NCBI GenBank assembly: GCA_018333955.1
Contig: JAGXSD010000054.1
Location: 1 to 56,217 of the forward strand
Length of the DNA stretch: 56,217 bases
From: Erysipelotrichia bacterium
GTDB taxonomy: Bacteria > Bacillota_I > Bacilli_A > Erysipelotrichales > Erysipelotrichaceae
Direction: 5' to 3'
Shown piece after piece: positions 18,008 through 25,909 of this stretch; position 1 is the first letter of the stretch; each line of letters opens with the position of its first letter. The notes below the pieces were generated by a model. That model was not told the origin of the DNA and ran no database searches. It saw only the letters and a program-made list of their open reading frames with translations. Position numbers and translations under genes: made by a program.

Positions 18008-18946
18008 ATGAAAGGATTAGATCATTTTAAGTCTTTACAAATAAGTGATCTTAAAGTAAATATGTTAAAAATATTCAAAACGTTATTACTAGCTTTGATT
18101 CCAGTATCTTTAGTGGCTATCTATTCATATAGAGAAAAAGCAATTCTTTTAATGCTTGTGGGGGTGGTATCTGCTGTTGCATCCGAAGCATTATTCCAAT
18201 ATGTATTTAAGCGCAAGTATACTTTTAAAGATGGTGGGGCTGTGGTCACAGGACTGCTTCTTGCGTTATCTGTTTCACCATCAACACCGTTACCATTATT
18301 GGCGGGTGCTTCTGCTGTAGCCATTATTCTAGGTAAGCAAGTGTATGGAGGATTTCCCAAGAATATCTTCAACCCAGCATTACTAGGACGTTTATTCATC
18401 GTTTATTTATTTCCAACTGCCATGCAACCATGGTTATCACCAGTGGATATGGTAAGTACTTCAACACCGCTTCGTGTTCTAAGAGAAACTGGAGAAGCTT
18501 CAACTTCAATTCTTAATTTATTCTTAGGCAATGTCGGAGGAAGTATTGGTGAAATTTCTGCACTTGCTGTATTACTCGGTGCAGGATATCTTATTCATAA
18601 AAAATTTGCGAATTATCGTATTCCTGTTGGAATTTTATCTGTAGTCTTTGTTTTCTCGCTTTTAGTGGGTCAGAATCCATTCTTCCACCTCTTTGCAGGT
18701 AGTTTAATGTTCGCATCATTTTTCATGGCGACAGATCCTGCGACGGCACCAAAAACTGATCAAGGCAAATGGGTTTATGGAATCAGTATTGGTGTTGTGG
18801 TCATGGTCATTCGCTTATGGGGTTGGGTTCCAGAAGGAACAACGTTTGCCATCTTAGGTATGAACTATTTGGTTCCATTTATCAATACAGAAGTAGAACG
18901 TTTTAAGGCTAATAAAACAAAGAAGGATGTCAAAGTAGCAGCTTAG
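18008..18946 (+). CDS. Orphan RnfD/NqrB-family membrane flavoprotein
   Basis: This 312-residue polytopic membrane protein matches the RnfD/NqrB family, the flavin-carrying subunit of ion-translocating NADH or ferredoxin oxidoreductases. Landmarks include GLLLALSVS, GKQVYGG followed by NIFNPALLGR, and TSTPL, the usual region of the covalently FMN-bearing threonine. The segment FFMATDPATAP is also typical of the family. Eight or more hydrophobic segments are visible. No rnfA, B, C, E or G lies nearby, which makes it an orphan. A -10-like TAGAAT lies at 17984-17989, only ~18 bases before the ATG, and no ribosome binding site is visible. The gene is bracketed by two terminators. Confidence 0.85.
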   Translation: MKGLDHFKSLQISDLKVNMLKIFKTLLLALIPVSLVAIYSYREKAILLMLVGVVSAVASEALFQYVFKRKYTFKDGGAVVTGLLLALSVSPSTPLPLLAGASAVAIILGKQVYGGFPKNIFNPALLGRLFIVYLFPTAMQPWLSPVDMVSTSTPLRVLRETGEASTSILNLFLGNVGGSIGEISALAVLLGAGYLIHKKFANYRIPVGILSVVFVFSLLVGQNPFFHLFAGSLMFASFFMATDPATAPKTDQGKWVYGISIGVVVMVIRLWGWVPEGTTFAILGMNYLVPFINTEVERFKANKTKKDVKVAA

Positions 18947-18977
18947 GATTAATGTGAAGCGTTATATCTTGAATACT

Positions 18978-19001
18978 AAAAAGGAGCATGCTCCTTTTTT
19001 T
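18978..19001 (+). terminator. Intrinsic terminator after rnfD-like gene
   Basis: AAAAAGGAG (18978-18986) and CTCCTTTTT (18991-18999) form a stem around a CATG loop, and the T-run continues to 19001. It is nearly symmetric and could stop transcription from both sides. Confidence 0.88.
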
Positions 19002-19138
19002 CAAATATGAGTCTTATATCTTTCATCATACAAGCATTTCTAATGGATAAGCCAGTACCTTTTTGGCATGGTAAAAGTTATAATAGATAGTATAAGAAGA
19101 TTATTTAGATTTATTTATCTACAATAAGGAAGTAAATT

Positions 19139-20971
19139 ATGGCAATAATAGGCATGATGTTATCCACTACAGAGAACTTATATGAAGAAGAGATATGGTC
19201 TAAACTTAGTGATTATGTTTCTTCTCCGCTAGATCAGATTCTATTCTTTTCTGGAAAACCTATTGCTTCAACATATGAAGACGAGATCTATAGTAATGTG
19301 ATATTTAGTCTAATTAAAAAGATGAATATTGATGGAATTATCTCTCTAACTGGATCACTTAACTACTATTTAGGATCACATGCATACAAAACATATGTCG
19401 AATCATTAACAAATGCACCAATCGCAAGTATTTCGGTACCCATTGAAGGGCATTCTTTAGTTCAATGTGATAACTACCAAGGAAGTTTTGATATGGGACT
19501 TCATTGTATAAATCATGGATATCAACGATTTGGAATCATTACTGGACCCTTTTATTCCCCTGAATCCAAAGCAAGATTCAAAGGTATAAAAGATGCATTG
19601 AAACACTATCATATTGATGAATATCACTGGTTTGAAGGTGATTATTCTGAAAAATCAGGGTATGAATTATGCCTGAAATTACTTCATAATTCACCTGATA
19701 TTATTTTCTGTAGTAATGATTTAATGGCTTTAGGCGCAATGAAGGCTATCATTGAAAAGGGATACCATTTCCCAGAAGACATTGCGGTAGTTGGCTTTGA
19801 TGATATTGAGCAAATTCGTTTGCTTGATGTTCCTATGACAACCATTAGACAACCTTTCGGCGACATGGCTTGTAAAGCATTTGATGTTTTAAAAAGTAGA
19901 ACCATTGATGACATATGTATTCCATCACAACTTATTGTTAGGGAATCATGTGGATGTGAAAAAGAATTTAATAGTATTGAACTTGAAGAACAGTCAAAAC
20001 GTTATTACATGTCAAAATATGCTCGCAGTTTAGATGAATATACTTTATCTATTCGTTTACGAGCATCATTTGATCAGGTTAAGGATAGAAATCAGCTTTA
20101 CGATGTTATTGACGAGTATATGAAGCAAATTAATGGGCAACAACTTCATTTATGTCTATTAAATGATTCAAAACTCATTATCCATGACCCCTTGAATTTT
20201 GAATGGCCGGATGTTATAAGTTACGCCTATGGATACATTGAAGGTCATAGATTCGATGAAGCCCATTTTGAACCTAGTGAAATACTACCAAGAGAGGTTA
20301 CTGAATTCAAAAAAGTTAATGCATATTTATTTCATCCATTACACCAGCAGGACATTTTATACGGATACATTATTACTGATTCTTCAACGGCTAAAAGCAA
20401 ATTATTCACTTCATTAAAACGTGAAATCGTGAATACATTAAGTCGACTTGATCTTATGGAGCAAGTCCACATCTATACTCGCCAAATGGAAAAAATTGCT
20501 CAATCCGATATGCTCACAGGTATTTTAAATCGTCGTGGATTTTATGAAAAAGTTGAATGTACATTTGCTGCTGACATCAATAATGGGAACACTCCAGGGA
20601 TAATTTTCTGTGATGTCAATGGTTTGAAAAAGGTGAATGATCATTTTGGACATGAAGTTGGAGATCGCATGATCTTTGAAACCGCTAAGTTACTAGAAAA
20701 AGTATTTAATGGTAATATCTTAGCCCGAATGGGTGGAGATGAATTTGTAATCTATGTTTCATCATGTAATCAGACAAGTCTAGACCATTACAATGTCATG
20801 TTGGAGCAAGCTATCCATGAAGCTAATGCACTTAGTGAATCATTATTTGAAATATCACTTGAAGCAGGCATGGCATGTTATAACCTTAACAAAACACCAT
20901 CATTAGATACACTCATAAAAGAGGCAGACTTAAACCTATACACAAAAAAACGATTTAGAAAATCAATCTAG
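19139..20971 (+). CDS. Diguanylate cyclase with LacI-type sugar-sensor domain
   Basis: Residues 1-~275 form a LacI/periplasmic-binding-type effector domain. Landmarks are ISVPIEGHSLVQCDNYQG, HCINHGYQRFGIITGP, IIFCSNDLMALGAMKAI, VVGFDDIEQIRLLDVPMTTIRQP and the closing RESCGC. The LacI helix-turn-helix is absent, as are a signal peptide and membrane helices. A linker of ~175 residues leads to a GGDEF domain with intact MGGDEF. The RxxD inhibitory site is not found upstream of it. The protein should synthesise cyclic di-GMP in the cytoplasm in response to a small ligand, perhaps a sugar. AAGGAAGT supports the start. Confidence 0.88.
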   Translation: MAIIGMMLSTTENLYEEEIWSKLSDYVSSPLDQILFFSGKPIASTYEDEIYSNVIFSLIKKMNIDGIISLTGSLNYYLGSHAYKTYVESLTNAPIASISVPIEGHSLVQCDNYQGSFDMGLHCINHGYQRFGIITGPFYSPESKARFKGIKDALKHYHIDEYHWFEGDYSEKSGYELCLKLLHNSPDIIFCSNDLMALGAMKAIIEKGYHFPEDIAVVGFDDIEQIRLLDVPMTTIRQPFGDMACKAFDVLKSRTIDDICIPSQLIVRESCGCEKEFNSIELEEQSKRYYMSKYARSLDEYTLSIRLRASFDQVKDRNQLYDVIDEYMKQINGQQLHLCLLNDSKLIIHDPLNFEWPDVISYAYGYIEGHRFDEAHFEPSEILPREVTEFKKVNAYLFHPLHQQDILYGYIITDSSTAKSKLFTSLKREIVNTLSRLDLMEQVHIYTRQMEKIAQSDMLTGILNRRGFYEKVECTFAADINNGNTPGIIFCDVNGLKKVNDHFGHEVGDRMIFETAKLLEKVFNGNILARMGGDEFVIYVSSCNQTSLDHYNVMLEQAIHEANALSESLFEISLEAGMACYNLNKTPSLDTLIKEADLNLYTKKRFRKSI

Positions 20972-21004
20972 TAATCATAATGATTACTAGTCAAAGGAAA
21001 CAAT

Positions 21005-21484
21005 ATGAACATAGCACTTATTATTCATTCTCAAACAGGAAACACGTTAACCATTGCGCAAAGACTAAAGCAGCATTTAGAAAATGATAATCATAAAGTG
21101 TATTTACTGCATATTAAAAACAAAGATGATGCAAATACGATGAAAACTCCAGTTGATATTATTACCTATGGAGATTTACCATCAACCGAATTTGATGTTG
21201 TGATTTATGGCGGATGGGTTCAAGCCTTTGGTTTATGTTTAGGATTTAGTGAATACCTTCAGCATCATGAGCCACAAAAATCTCAAAAAGTATTTACTTA
21301 TGTAACACAGCATTTCCCTTATGCTTGGATGGGAGGCAATCGTGCTTTATCACAAATGAAAAGCATCCTTGCAAAGAAGAATATGCAAGTATATTCTTTT
21401 CAGGTATTTAATAAAACAAACAAAAACCTAGAACAACAAATTCAAACTTGGATTGAAAAGATAAGTCGAGAATGTCAGAAATAA
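21005..21484 (+). CDS. Flavodoxin-fold protein
   Basis: The N-terminus IALIIHSQTGNTLTIAQRL is the FMN-phosphate-binding loop of flavodoxins (S/T-x-T-G-N-T). VVIYGGWVQAFGLCLGF and YVTQHFPYAWMGGNRAL occupy the positions of the flavin-stacking loops. At 159 residues, it is the size of a single-domain flavodoxin. The function is electron transfer or NAD(P)H:quinone-reductase-like, and the partner is unknown. It lies 33 bases downstream of the LacI-GGDEF gene and may share its transcript. Confidence 0.82.
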   Translation: MNIALIIHSQTGNTLTIAQRLKQHLENDNHKVYLLHIKNKDDANTMKTPVDIITYGDLPSTEFDVVIYGGWVQAFGLCLGFSEYLQHHEPQKSQKVFTYVTQHFPYAWMGGNRALSQMKSILAKKNMQVYSFQVFNKTNKNLEQQIQTWIEKISRECQK

Positions 21485-21519
21485 ATCATTTCAGAATTTT
21501 CAAATGTTTAAGGAATTAT

Positions 21520-21533
21520 TAGTCTATAGACTA
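21520..21533. promoter_or_regulatory. Perfect 14-base palindrome upstream of DUF1538 gene
   Basis: TAGTCTATAGACTA is fully self-complementary and sits 28 bases before the start of the DUF1538 gene, next to a TATAAA at 21532-21537 that could be part of a -10. It is a candidate operator. I cannot assign a regulator. Confidence 0.45.
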
Positions 21534-21561
21534 TAAACATGAAATCATTTGGAGGATATTA

Positions 21562-23058
21562 ATGAGTATCATTGTTACGAAATTTAGAGAGGTGAGTGGA
21601 TCGGTTCTTCCTATCCTGGGACTAGTGCTTTTATTGCACTTCTTTATTACGCCAATATCTACACCTCTGCTTATTCGTTTTGTCATTGGAACAGGGTTAG
21701 TGATTGTAGGCCTTACACTTTTTTTACTTGGTGTAGAGCTCGCTATATCACCACTAGGTAGTTATACAGGAAAAGCTCTATCAAAAAGCAAATCCATATG
21801 GATCCTAATCATATCAGGATTTATCTTGGGATTTTTTATCTCAGTTGCGGAACCAGGATTATTAGTTTTAGCAAACCAAGTTGCCTTTATTACCCAAGGT
21901 GCGATACGTAGTTTGACTATCATTGTGGTAGTCTCATTAGGTCTTGCTATCATGGTCTCATTAGGTTTCTTACGAATCTTCTATAATATTCCACTTTATC
22001 GTATTTTGCTTGTATTATATGGAATTGTATTTCTATTAGCTCTACAAACGTCGAAAGAATTCCTTGCGATTGCATTTGATGCTTCAGGTGCTACAACAGG
22101 TATACTCGCAGTACCCTTTATCCTAACACTCTCATTTGGGATATCAAAGCTAAAAAAGGATAGTAAAGCTTCTGAAAAGGACAGCTTTGGTCTAGTAGCA
22201 ATAGCATCCGTAGGTGCAATTATTGGTGTGTTAATTTTAGAACGATTAAGTATACCTCAAAATTTCAATGTTTCATTAACTTCAACCATTAATGATTCAC
22301 CTTCACTATGGATGCCATTTATTAACCAATGGTTTTTCAGTTTTACTGAAAGTATGATGGCCATTGCCCCATTAGGCATACTTTTCCTACTGCTTCAAAA
22401 ATGGTCGTTTAGACTACGTAAAAAAGAAGTAAGAAAAATTATCTTTGGGTTTATCTATGTTTCACTGGGATTGTTTATATTTCTTGTAGGAGTCAATGCG
22501 GGGTTTATGGATGTTGGAGCATACTTAGGTCAAACTTTAGTATTATCTCATCCAACCATGATTATCTTCATTGGCTTTATTTTAGGGGCACTCACAATTC
22601 TTGCGGAGCCAGCTGTCTATGTTTTGACGTATCAAATTGAAGAAGTCACAGCCGGTTATATTCAAAGAATTAGCGTGTTAATTGCATTATCTATAGGTGT
22701 AGGTATTGCGATATCATTATCGCTAATCCGCGTTCTTATTCCTTCTGTGCAATTATGGCATTATCTTTTACCAGGATATGTGATTAGCTTAATCTTGATG
22801 TTCTTTATTCCAAAATTATTCGTTGGGATTGCTTTTGATGCAGGAGGGGTCGCGACAGGTCCAGTGACCGCAACGTTTATTTTAGCATTCATTCAAGGGG
22901 CAGCGTTTGCCTTTGATGGGGCAGACTTACTTATTGATGGATTTGGCATGATTGCTTTGGTTGCATTAATTCCAATAATTACATTACAAGTTTTGGGTTT
23001 AATGTTTAAAGTTTCTACACGAAAAAATGAGGTGAAGGCACATGAGTTCAATGATTAA
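21562..23058 (+). CDS. DUF1538 membrane protein (PII-associated transporter-like)
   Basis: The 498-residue integral membrane protein shows an internal duplication. GFFISVAEPGLLVLA and LGALTILAEPAVYVLT are one pair of repeats. IAFDASGATTGILAVPFILTL and IAFDAGGVATGPVTATFILAF are another. This matches DUF1538, a family of predicted ion or solute channels usually linked to PII-type proteins. Each half has about six membrane segments. The next gene encodes such a PII-like protein and begins within this gene's last 17 bases, so the two are translationally coupled. GGAGGAT precedes the ATG. Confidence 0.85.
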   Translation: MSIIVTKFREVSGSVLPILGLVLLLHFFITPISTPLLIRFVIGTGLVIVGLTLFLLGVELAISPLGSYTGKALSKSKSIWILIISGFILGFFISVAEPGLLVLANQVAFITQGAIRSLTIIVVVSLGLAIMVSLGFLRIFYNIPLYRILLVLYGIVFLLALQTSKEFLAIAFDASGATTGILAVPFILTLSFGISKLKKDSKASEKDSFGLVAIASVGAIIGVLILERLSIPQNFNVSLTSTINDSPSLWMPFINQWFFSFTESMMAIAPLGILFLLLQKWSFRLRKKEVRKIIFGFIYVSLGLFIFLVGVNAGFMDVGAYLGQTLVLSHPTMIIFIGFILGALTILAEPAVYVLTYQIEEVTAGYIQRISVLIALSIGVGIAISLSLIRVLIPSVQLWHYLLPGYVISLILMFFIPKLFVGIAFDAGGVATGPVTATFILAFIQGAAFAFDGADLLIDGFGMIALVALIPIITLQVLGLMFKVSTRKNEVKAHEFND

Positions 23059-23713
23059 TACAACATATGACTTACTGTACGTCATTATAAATCAAGGATT
23101 AGGAAGTAAAGTTTTACATAAAGCCAAGGAAGTTGGATTACATGGGGGTACAATTTATTATGCAATTGGCACGGTTAAAAATCCAATTCTAAACTTTCTT
23201 GCGTTATATGATGAACATAAAGAAATTGTGTTGATGGGAGGAAATGAAACTACGATTGATCAAGCAATCATCCATCTTAACAAAACTTTCAAGTTTTATA
23301 AACCTAACCATGGCATTATGTATAGGATTAACTCATGTCGTATGTTAGGATCGCGCTTTAATGATTGCAGTGAACACATTAATGAAAAGGAAGGTGAGTC
23401 TATGTATCACATCATCACGACAATCGTCGATAAAGGAAAAGGTGAAGATGTTGTTAATGCTTCAAAAGAAGCAGGTGCACGTGGGGGTACCATTATCAAT
23501 GCTCGTGGTTCAGGGGTTAATGAAACTTCAAAAGTATTTAACATGGAAATTGAACCAGAAAAGGAAATCGTGGTTATAATTGTGAAGCAAGAAGAATCCG
23601 AATCCATAGTGAACAATATTCGTGTTGAGTTGAAACTTGATGAACCTGGACAAGGAATAATTTTTGTTCAAGAGGCTGCTGAAGTACATGGTTTGTTTCA
23701 TCAAGGTAAGTAG
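23042..23713 (+). CDS. Tandem PII-like regulatory protein
   Basis: The 223-residue protein contains two PII-like domains. The first is residues ~8-100 (LLYVIINQGLGSKVLHKAKEVGLHGGTIYYAIG). The second is ~118-215 (ITTIVDKGKGEDVVNASKEAGARGGTIINARG). Each has the helix after the first strand followed by the G-G-T-I turn that starts the nucleotide-binding loop, and a second half with GIMYRI or GIIFVQ. PII proteins bind ATP/ADP and metabolites and regulate membrane transporters by direct contact. It overlaps the DUF1538 gene, its obvious partner. The two domains diverge around the T-loop region, so they may have different ligands. Confidence 0.85.
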   Translation: MSSMINTTYDLLYVIINQGLGSKVLHKAKEVGLHGGTIYYAIGTVKNPILNFLALYDEHKEIVLMGGNETTIDQAIIHLNKTFKFYKPNHGIMYRINSCRMLGSRFNDCSEHINEKEGESMYHIITTIVDKGKGEDVVNASKEAGARGGTIINARGSGVNETSKVFNMEIEPEKEIVVIIVKQEESESIVNNIRVELKLDEPGQGIIFVQEAAEVHGLFHQGK

Positions 23714-23835
23714 TAAGAAGTGATTCTAGGCTTTGATAGTATCATCAATTTCGGGTTTCTAGCATTTGTCCATTTGATTCATTTCTAATCAAAAGAGGGT
23801 GTTAATACGAATTTACTACGCTACCTTTGAATTAA

Positions 23836-23865
23836 TTGCCTTCGGTTAATATGCGCCAATATAAT
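23836..23865 (+). promoter_or_regulatory. Promoter of the Imm5-like gene
   Basis: TTGCCT (23836-23841) and TATAAT (23860-23865) are spaced 18 bases apart in the 210-base gap after the PII-like gene. AGGA just before the ATG at 23924 is a weak ribosome binding site. No clear terminator for the PII-like gene is seen in the gap. Confidence 0.5.
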
Positions 23866-23923
23866 GAATTATTAGGTGATTGATAGAGCTAAATATAAAC
23901 GTTCTCACTAACTATAGGATCCC

Positions 23924-24445
23924 ATGAAAGCAAAAACCATGATTTCAATCCATCATCCATTGGTGCTGGAATTTCGAGCCAATTTAATGCAGCATTCAAA
24001 AAATGATGTAATTTTTTGGTGTATAAAAGTCATGGAATCCATGTTAATCCCATGTTTACAACGACATCATTATGATGTGAAGGAATGTAATGAAACTCTT
24101 GATAGTGTTAAACAATGGTTGAATAAAGAAGTAAAGTTTGCACAAGTTAAGCCAAAGATTTTAATTCTACATGAGCAAGCAAGGCATCACAATCAGCAGC
24201 CTATTGTGATGGGATGTATACGTGCTATAGCTCATGGATGTTCAAGTGTTCATGCTCAAGCACATGCAATGGGAGTAATCTATTATGGTGCCTTTGCACT
24301 AGCAAAAGAACAATGCGAGAATGAAGATTACCCTTGCTTAGAAGTGAACTGTGAGAAATTCATTTTAGAAATGATTAATGTTTTTAGAAATCATCACGAA
24401 AGGAAGACATATGAAACTAACAAGGCGTCAAATTCAATCCATTAG
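23924..24445 (+). CDS. Imm5-like putative immunity protein
   Basis: The 173-residue all-alpha protein matches the pattern of the Imm5-type putative immunity family: WCIKVMESMLIPCLQ, then a paired helix ending in AHGCSSVHAQAHAMG, followed by YYGAFALAKEQC. Members are often found next to polymorphic toxins, but many, including this one, stand alone, and their role is unproven. Here no toxin gene is adjacent. The end overlaps the start of the methyltransferase gene by 35 bases, so both are probably in one transcript. Confidence 0.72.
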   Translation: MKAKTMISIHHPLVLEFRANLMQHSKNDVIFWCIKVMESMLIPCLQRHHYDVKECNETLDSVKQWLNKEVKFAQVKPKILILHEQARHHNQQPIVMGCIRAIAHGCSSVHAQAHAMGVIYYGAFALAKEQCENEDYPCLEVNCEKFILEMINVFRNHHERKTYETNKASNSIH

Positions 24446-25178
24446 TAAGTCATTATCATCACAAAATTCACAACTTTTCCCACATCTTGATTATATTCTA
24501 CAAGACTTAGTGGAATTAGGAGCTATACCAGAAGATATTGGGGTACTTTATCAAAAACATCGATCATCATTAAACGAACGAGGTTTAGATTTAGGGTGTG
24601 GAAAAGGATCAGTCTCATTATATCTTTCAAAAAACTTTGATGTTGAGATGGTAGGCATTGATTTAATGAGTCCATTTATTGATGTGGCAAAAACACGGAG
24701 TATAGAACACAATCTCCAACATAAAGTTCGATTTAAAGTTGAGGATATGAATGATGCAATAACTCATTATAAGAATTTTGATTTTGTGGTGTATGCAGCC
24801 TGTGGCAATATTCTTGGAAACCCTATTGAAGCTTTAAAGAAAGTTAAACAATGCATTAAACCTCATGGATTAGTATTGATTGATGATGCTTTTGCATTTG
24901 AACCACTTGATGGCTATCTAACACAAAGTATGTGGGAAAATGCGATATCACAAAGTGGCTTTAAATTAATCGATTATATTATTATTTCTAAAGAAACCCA
25001 AGAGAACCTTAAGCAAAAGCAGTTATCCACAATATTTCAAAGAGTCCATGAACTCAAAGCATTATACCCTGAATATCGGTATTTATTTGAGAATTATTAT
25101 CGAGCTCAAGTTGAAGAGTGGGATATCTTAATGAATCATGTCTATGGCGTTACTTTATGCTTAAGAAGTATCGATTAA
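24411..25178 (+). CDS. Class I SAM-dependent methyltransferase
   Basis: The SAM-binding core is GLDLGCGKGSVSLYLS (motif I, GCGKG), followed by MVGIDLMSPFIDVAK, where the acidic residue would hold the ribose, and FDFVVYAACGNILGNP. The protein is about 256 residues and has a C-terminal helical extension. The substrate is unknown, and no class-specific catalytic motif is recognised. AAAGGAAG before the ATG at 24411 decides that start, which lies inside the Imm5-like gene. Co-translation with the Imm5-like protein is likely. Confidence 0.85.
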   Translation: MKLTRRQIQSISKSLSSQNSQLFPHLDYILQDLVELGAIPEDIGVLYQKHRSSLNERGLDLGCGKGSVSLYLSKNFDVEMVGIDLMSPFIDVAKTRSIEHNLQHKVRFKVEDMNDAITHYKNFDFVVYAACGNILGNPIEALKKVKQCIKPHGLVLIDDAFAFEPLDGYLTQSMWENAISQSGFKLIDYIIISKETQENLKQKQLSTIFQRVHELKALYPEYRYLFENYYRAQVEEWDILMNHVYGVTLCLRSID

Positions 25179-25297
25179 GAAAATTTTCCTTGGCTTGATA
25201 ATGTTCATTTCATAAAGATTTGAGTTAAAATACTATGTATTTTTTAGTGAAGACATTAATCCATTGTAAGGAGTATAATGATTTTGGGAGGATTAAA

Positions 25298-25750
25298 ATG
25301 CAAAACCTCAAAGAAAAAATTGAATCAGAAAAAGATAGTTTCATTAAAAATATTAATGAGTTACATGATAGTCAACGAACCCTAGGAGAAAAAGTTGCTG
25401 ATAAAATGGCTGATTTTGCAGGGAGTTGGACATTCATCTTGTCTTTCATGGCCATACTACTTCTATGGATAAGTTTTAACTCATGGATTGTGTTGTTTAA
25501 ACCTTATGATCCATATCCTTTTATACTCCTTAATTTAGTTTTATCGTGTCTAGCTGCACTCCAAGCTCCGATTATTATGATGTCTCAAAAGCGACAAGAA
25601 AGTAAGGATCGTTTGCGCTCACAACATGATTATGATGTGGATGTTAAAACAGAAATGCTTGTCGAACATATGATTCAACAACTTGATGAAATTAAGAAAC
25701 AGCAAGCTGAGATTTGGAAGTCTCTTGAGCAAATCAAGAAAGAAAAGTAG
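25298..25750 (+). CDS. DUF1003 membrane protein
   Basis: The 150-residue protein has the DUF1003 layout. LGEKVADKMADFAGSWTFIL leads into the first membrane helix, then WISFNSWIVLFKPYDPYPFILLNLVLS with the second, and PIIMMSQKRQESKDRLRSQ closes it. A hydrophilic coiled tail ends the protein. Function is unknown. GGGAGGATTAAA directly before the ATG at 25298 decides the start, so the longer frame from 25235 is not used. The fluoride riboswitch and an antiporter lie just downstream. Confidence 0.85.
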   Translation: MQNLKEKIESEKDSFIKNINELHDSQRTLGEKVADKMADFAGSWTFILSFMAILLLWISFNSWIVLFKPYDPYPFILLNLVLSCLAALQAPIIMMSQKRQESKDRLRSQHDYDVDVKTEMLVEHMIQQLDEIKKQQAEIWKSLEQIKKEK

Positions 25751-25814
25751 TTTTCTTCTTAGTTGTATATTTGACTAAAAACCTTGACTTCACTCATTGA
25801 TTTGAGTACGATAC

Positions 25815-25895
25815 TTAAGGAAATGAAATCTTCCCTGGGAAACCTAAACCGCCATGTGCTGATGACTTCTAGTCTTTTAGTCACGTGGTTTTTTT
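25815..25895 (+). ncRNA. Fluoride riboswitch (crcB motif) with overlapping terminator
   Basis: The region carries the crcB-motif core: GGAAATG ... TCTTCC, then AAACCGCC, then GCTGATGACTTCTA. These match the conserved aptamer blocks (GG-GATG, AACCGCC, GCTGATG-C-TCTAC) in the right order and close spacing, with the first block off by one base. Its 3' part (CCATGTG, 25852-25858) can instead pair with CACGTGG (25882-25888). That stem runs directly into seven Ts, so a terminator competes with the aptamer. Ligand binding should allow read-through. The controlled gene is the antiporter at 25910. Confidence 0.82.
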
Positions 25896-25909
25896 ATGAA
25901 AGGAATTGT

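Noticed and set aside
19139-20971. LacI-type transcription regulator of the cre-like operator
   Set aside because: The protein has no helix-turn-helix domain and ends in GGDEF, so it cannot bind that operator by itself.
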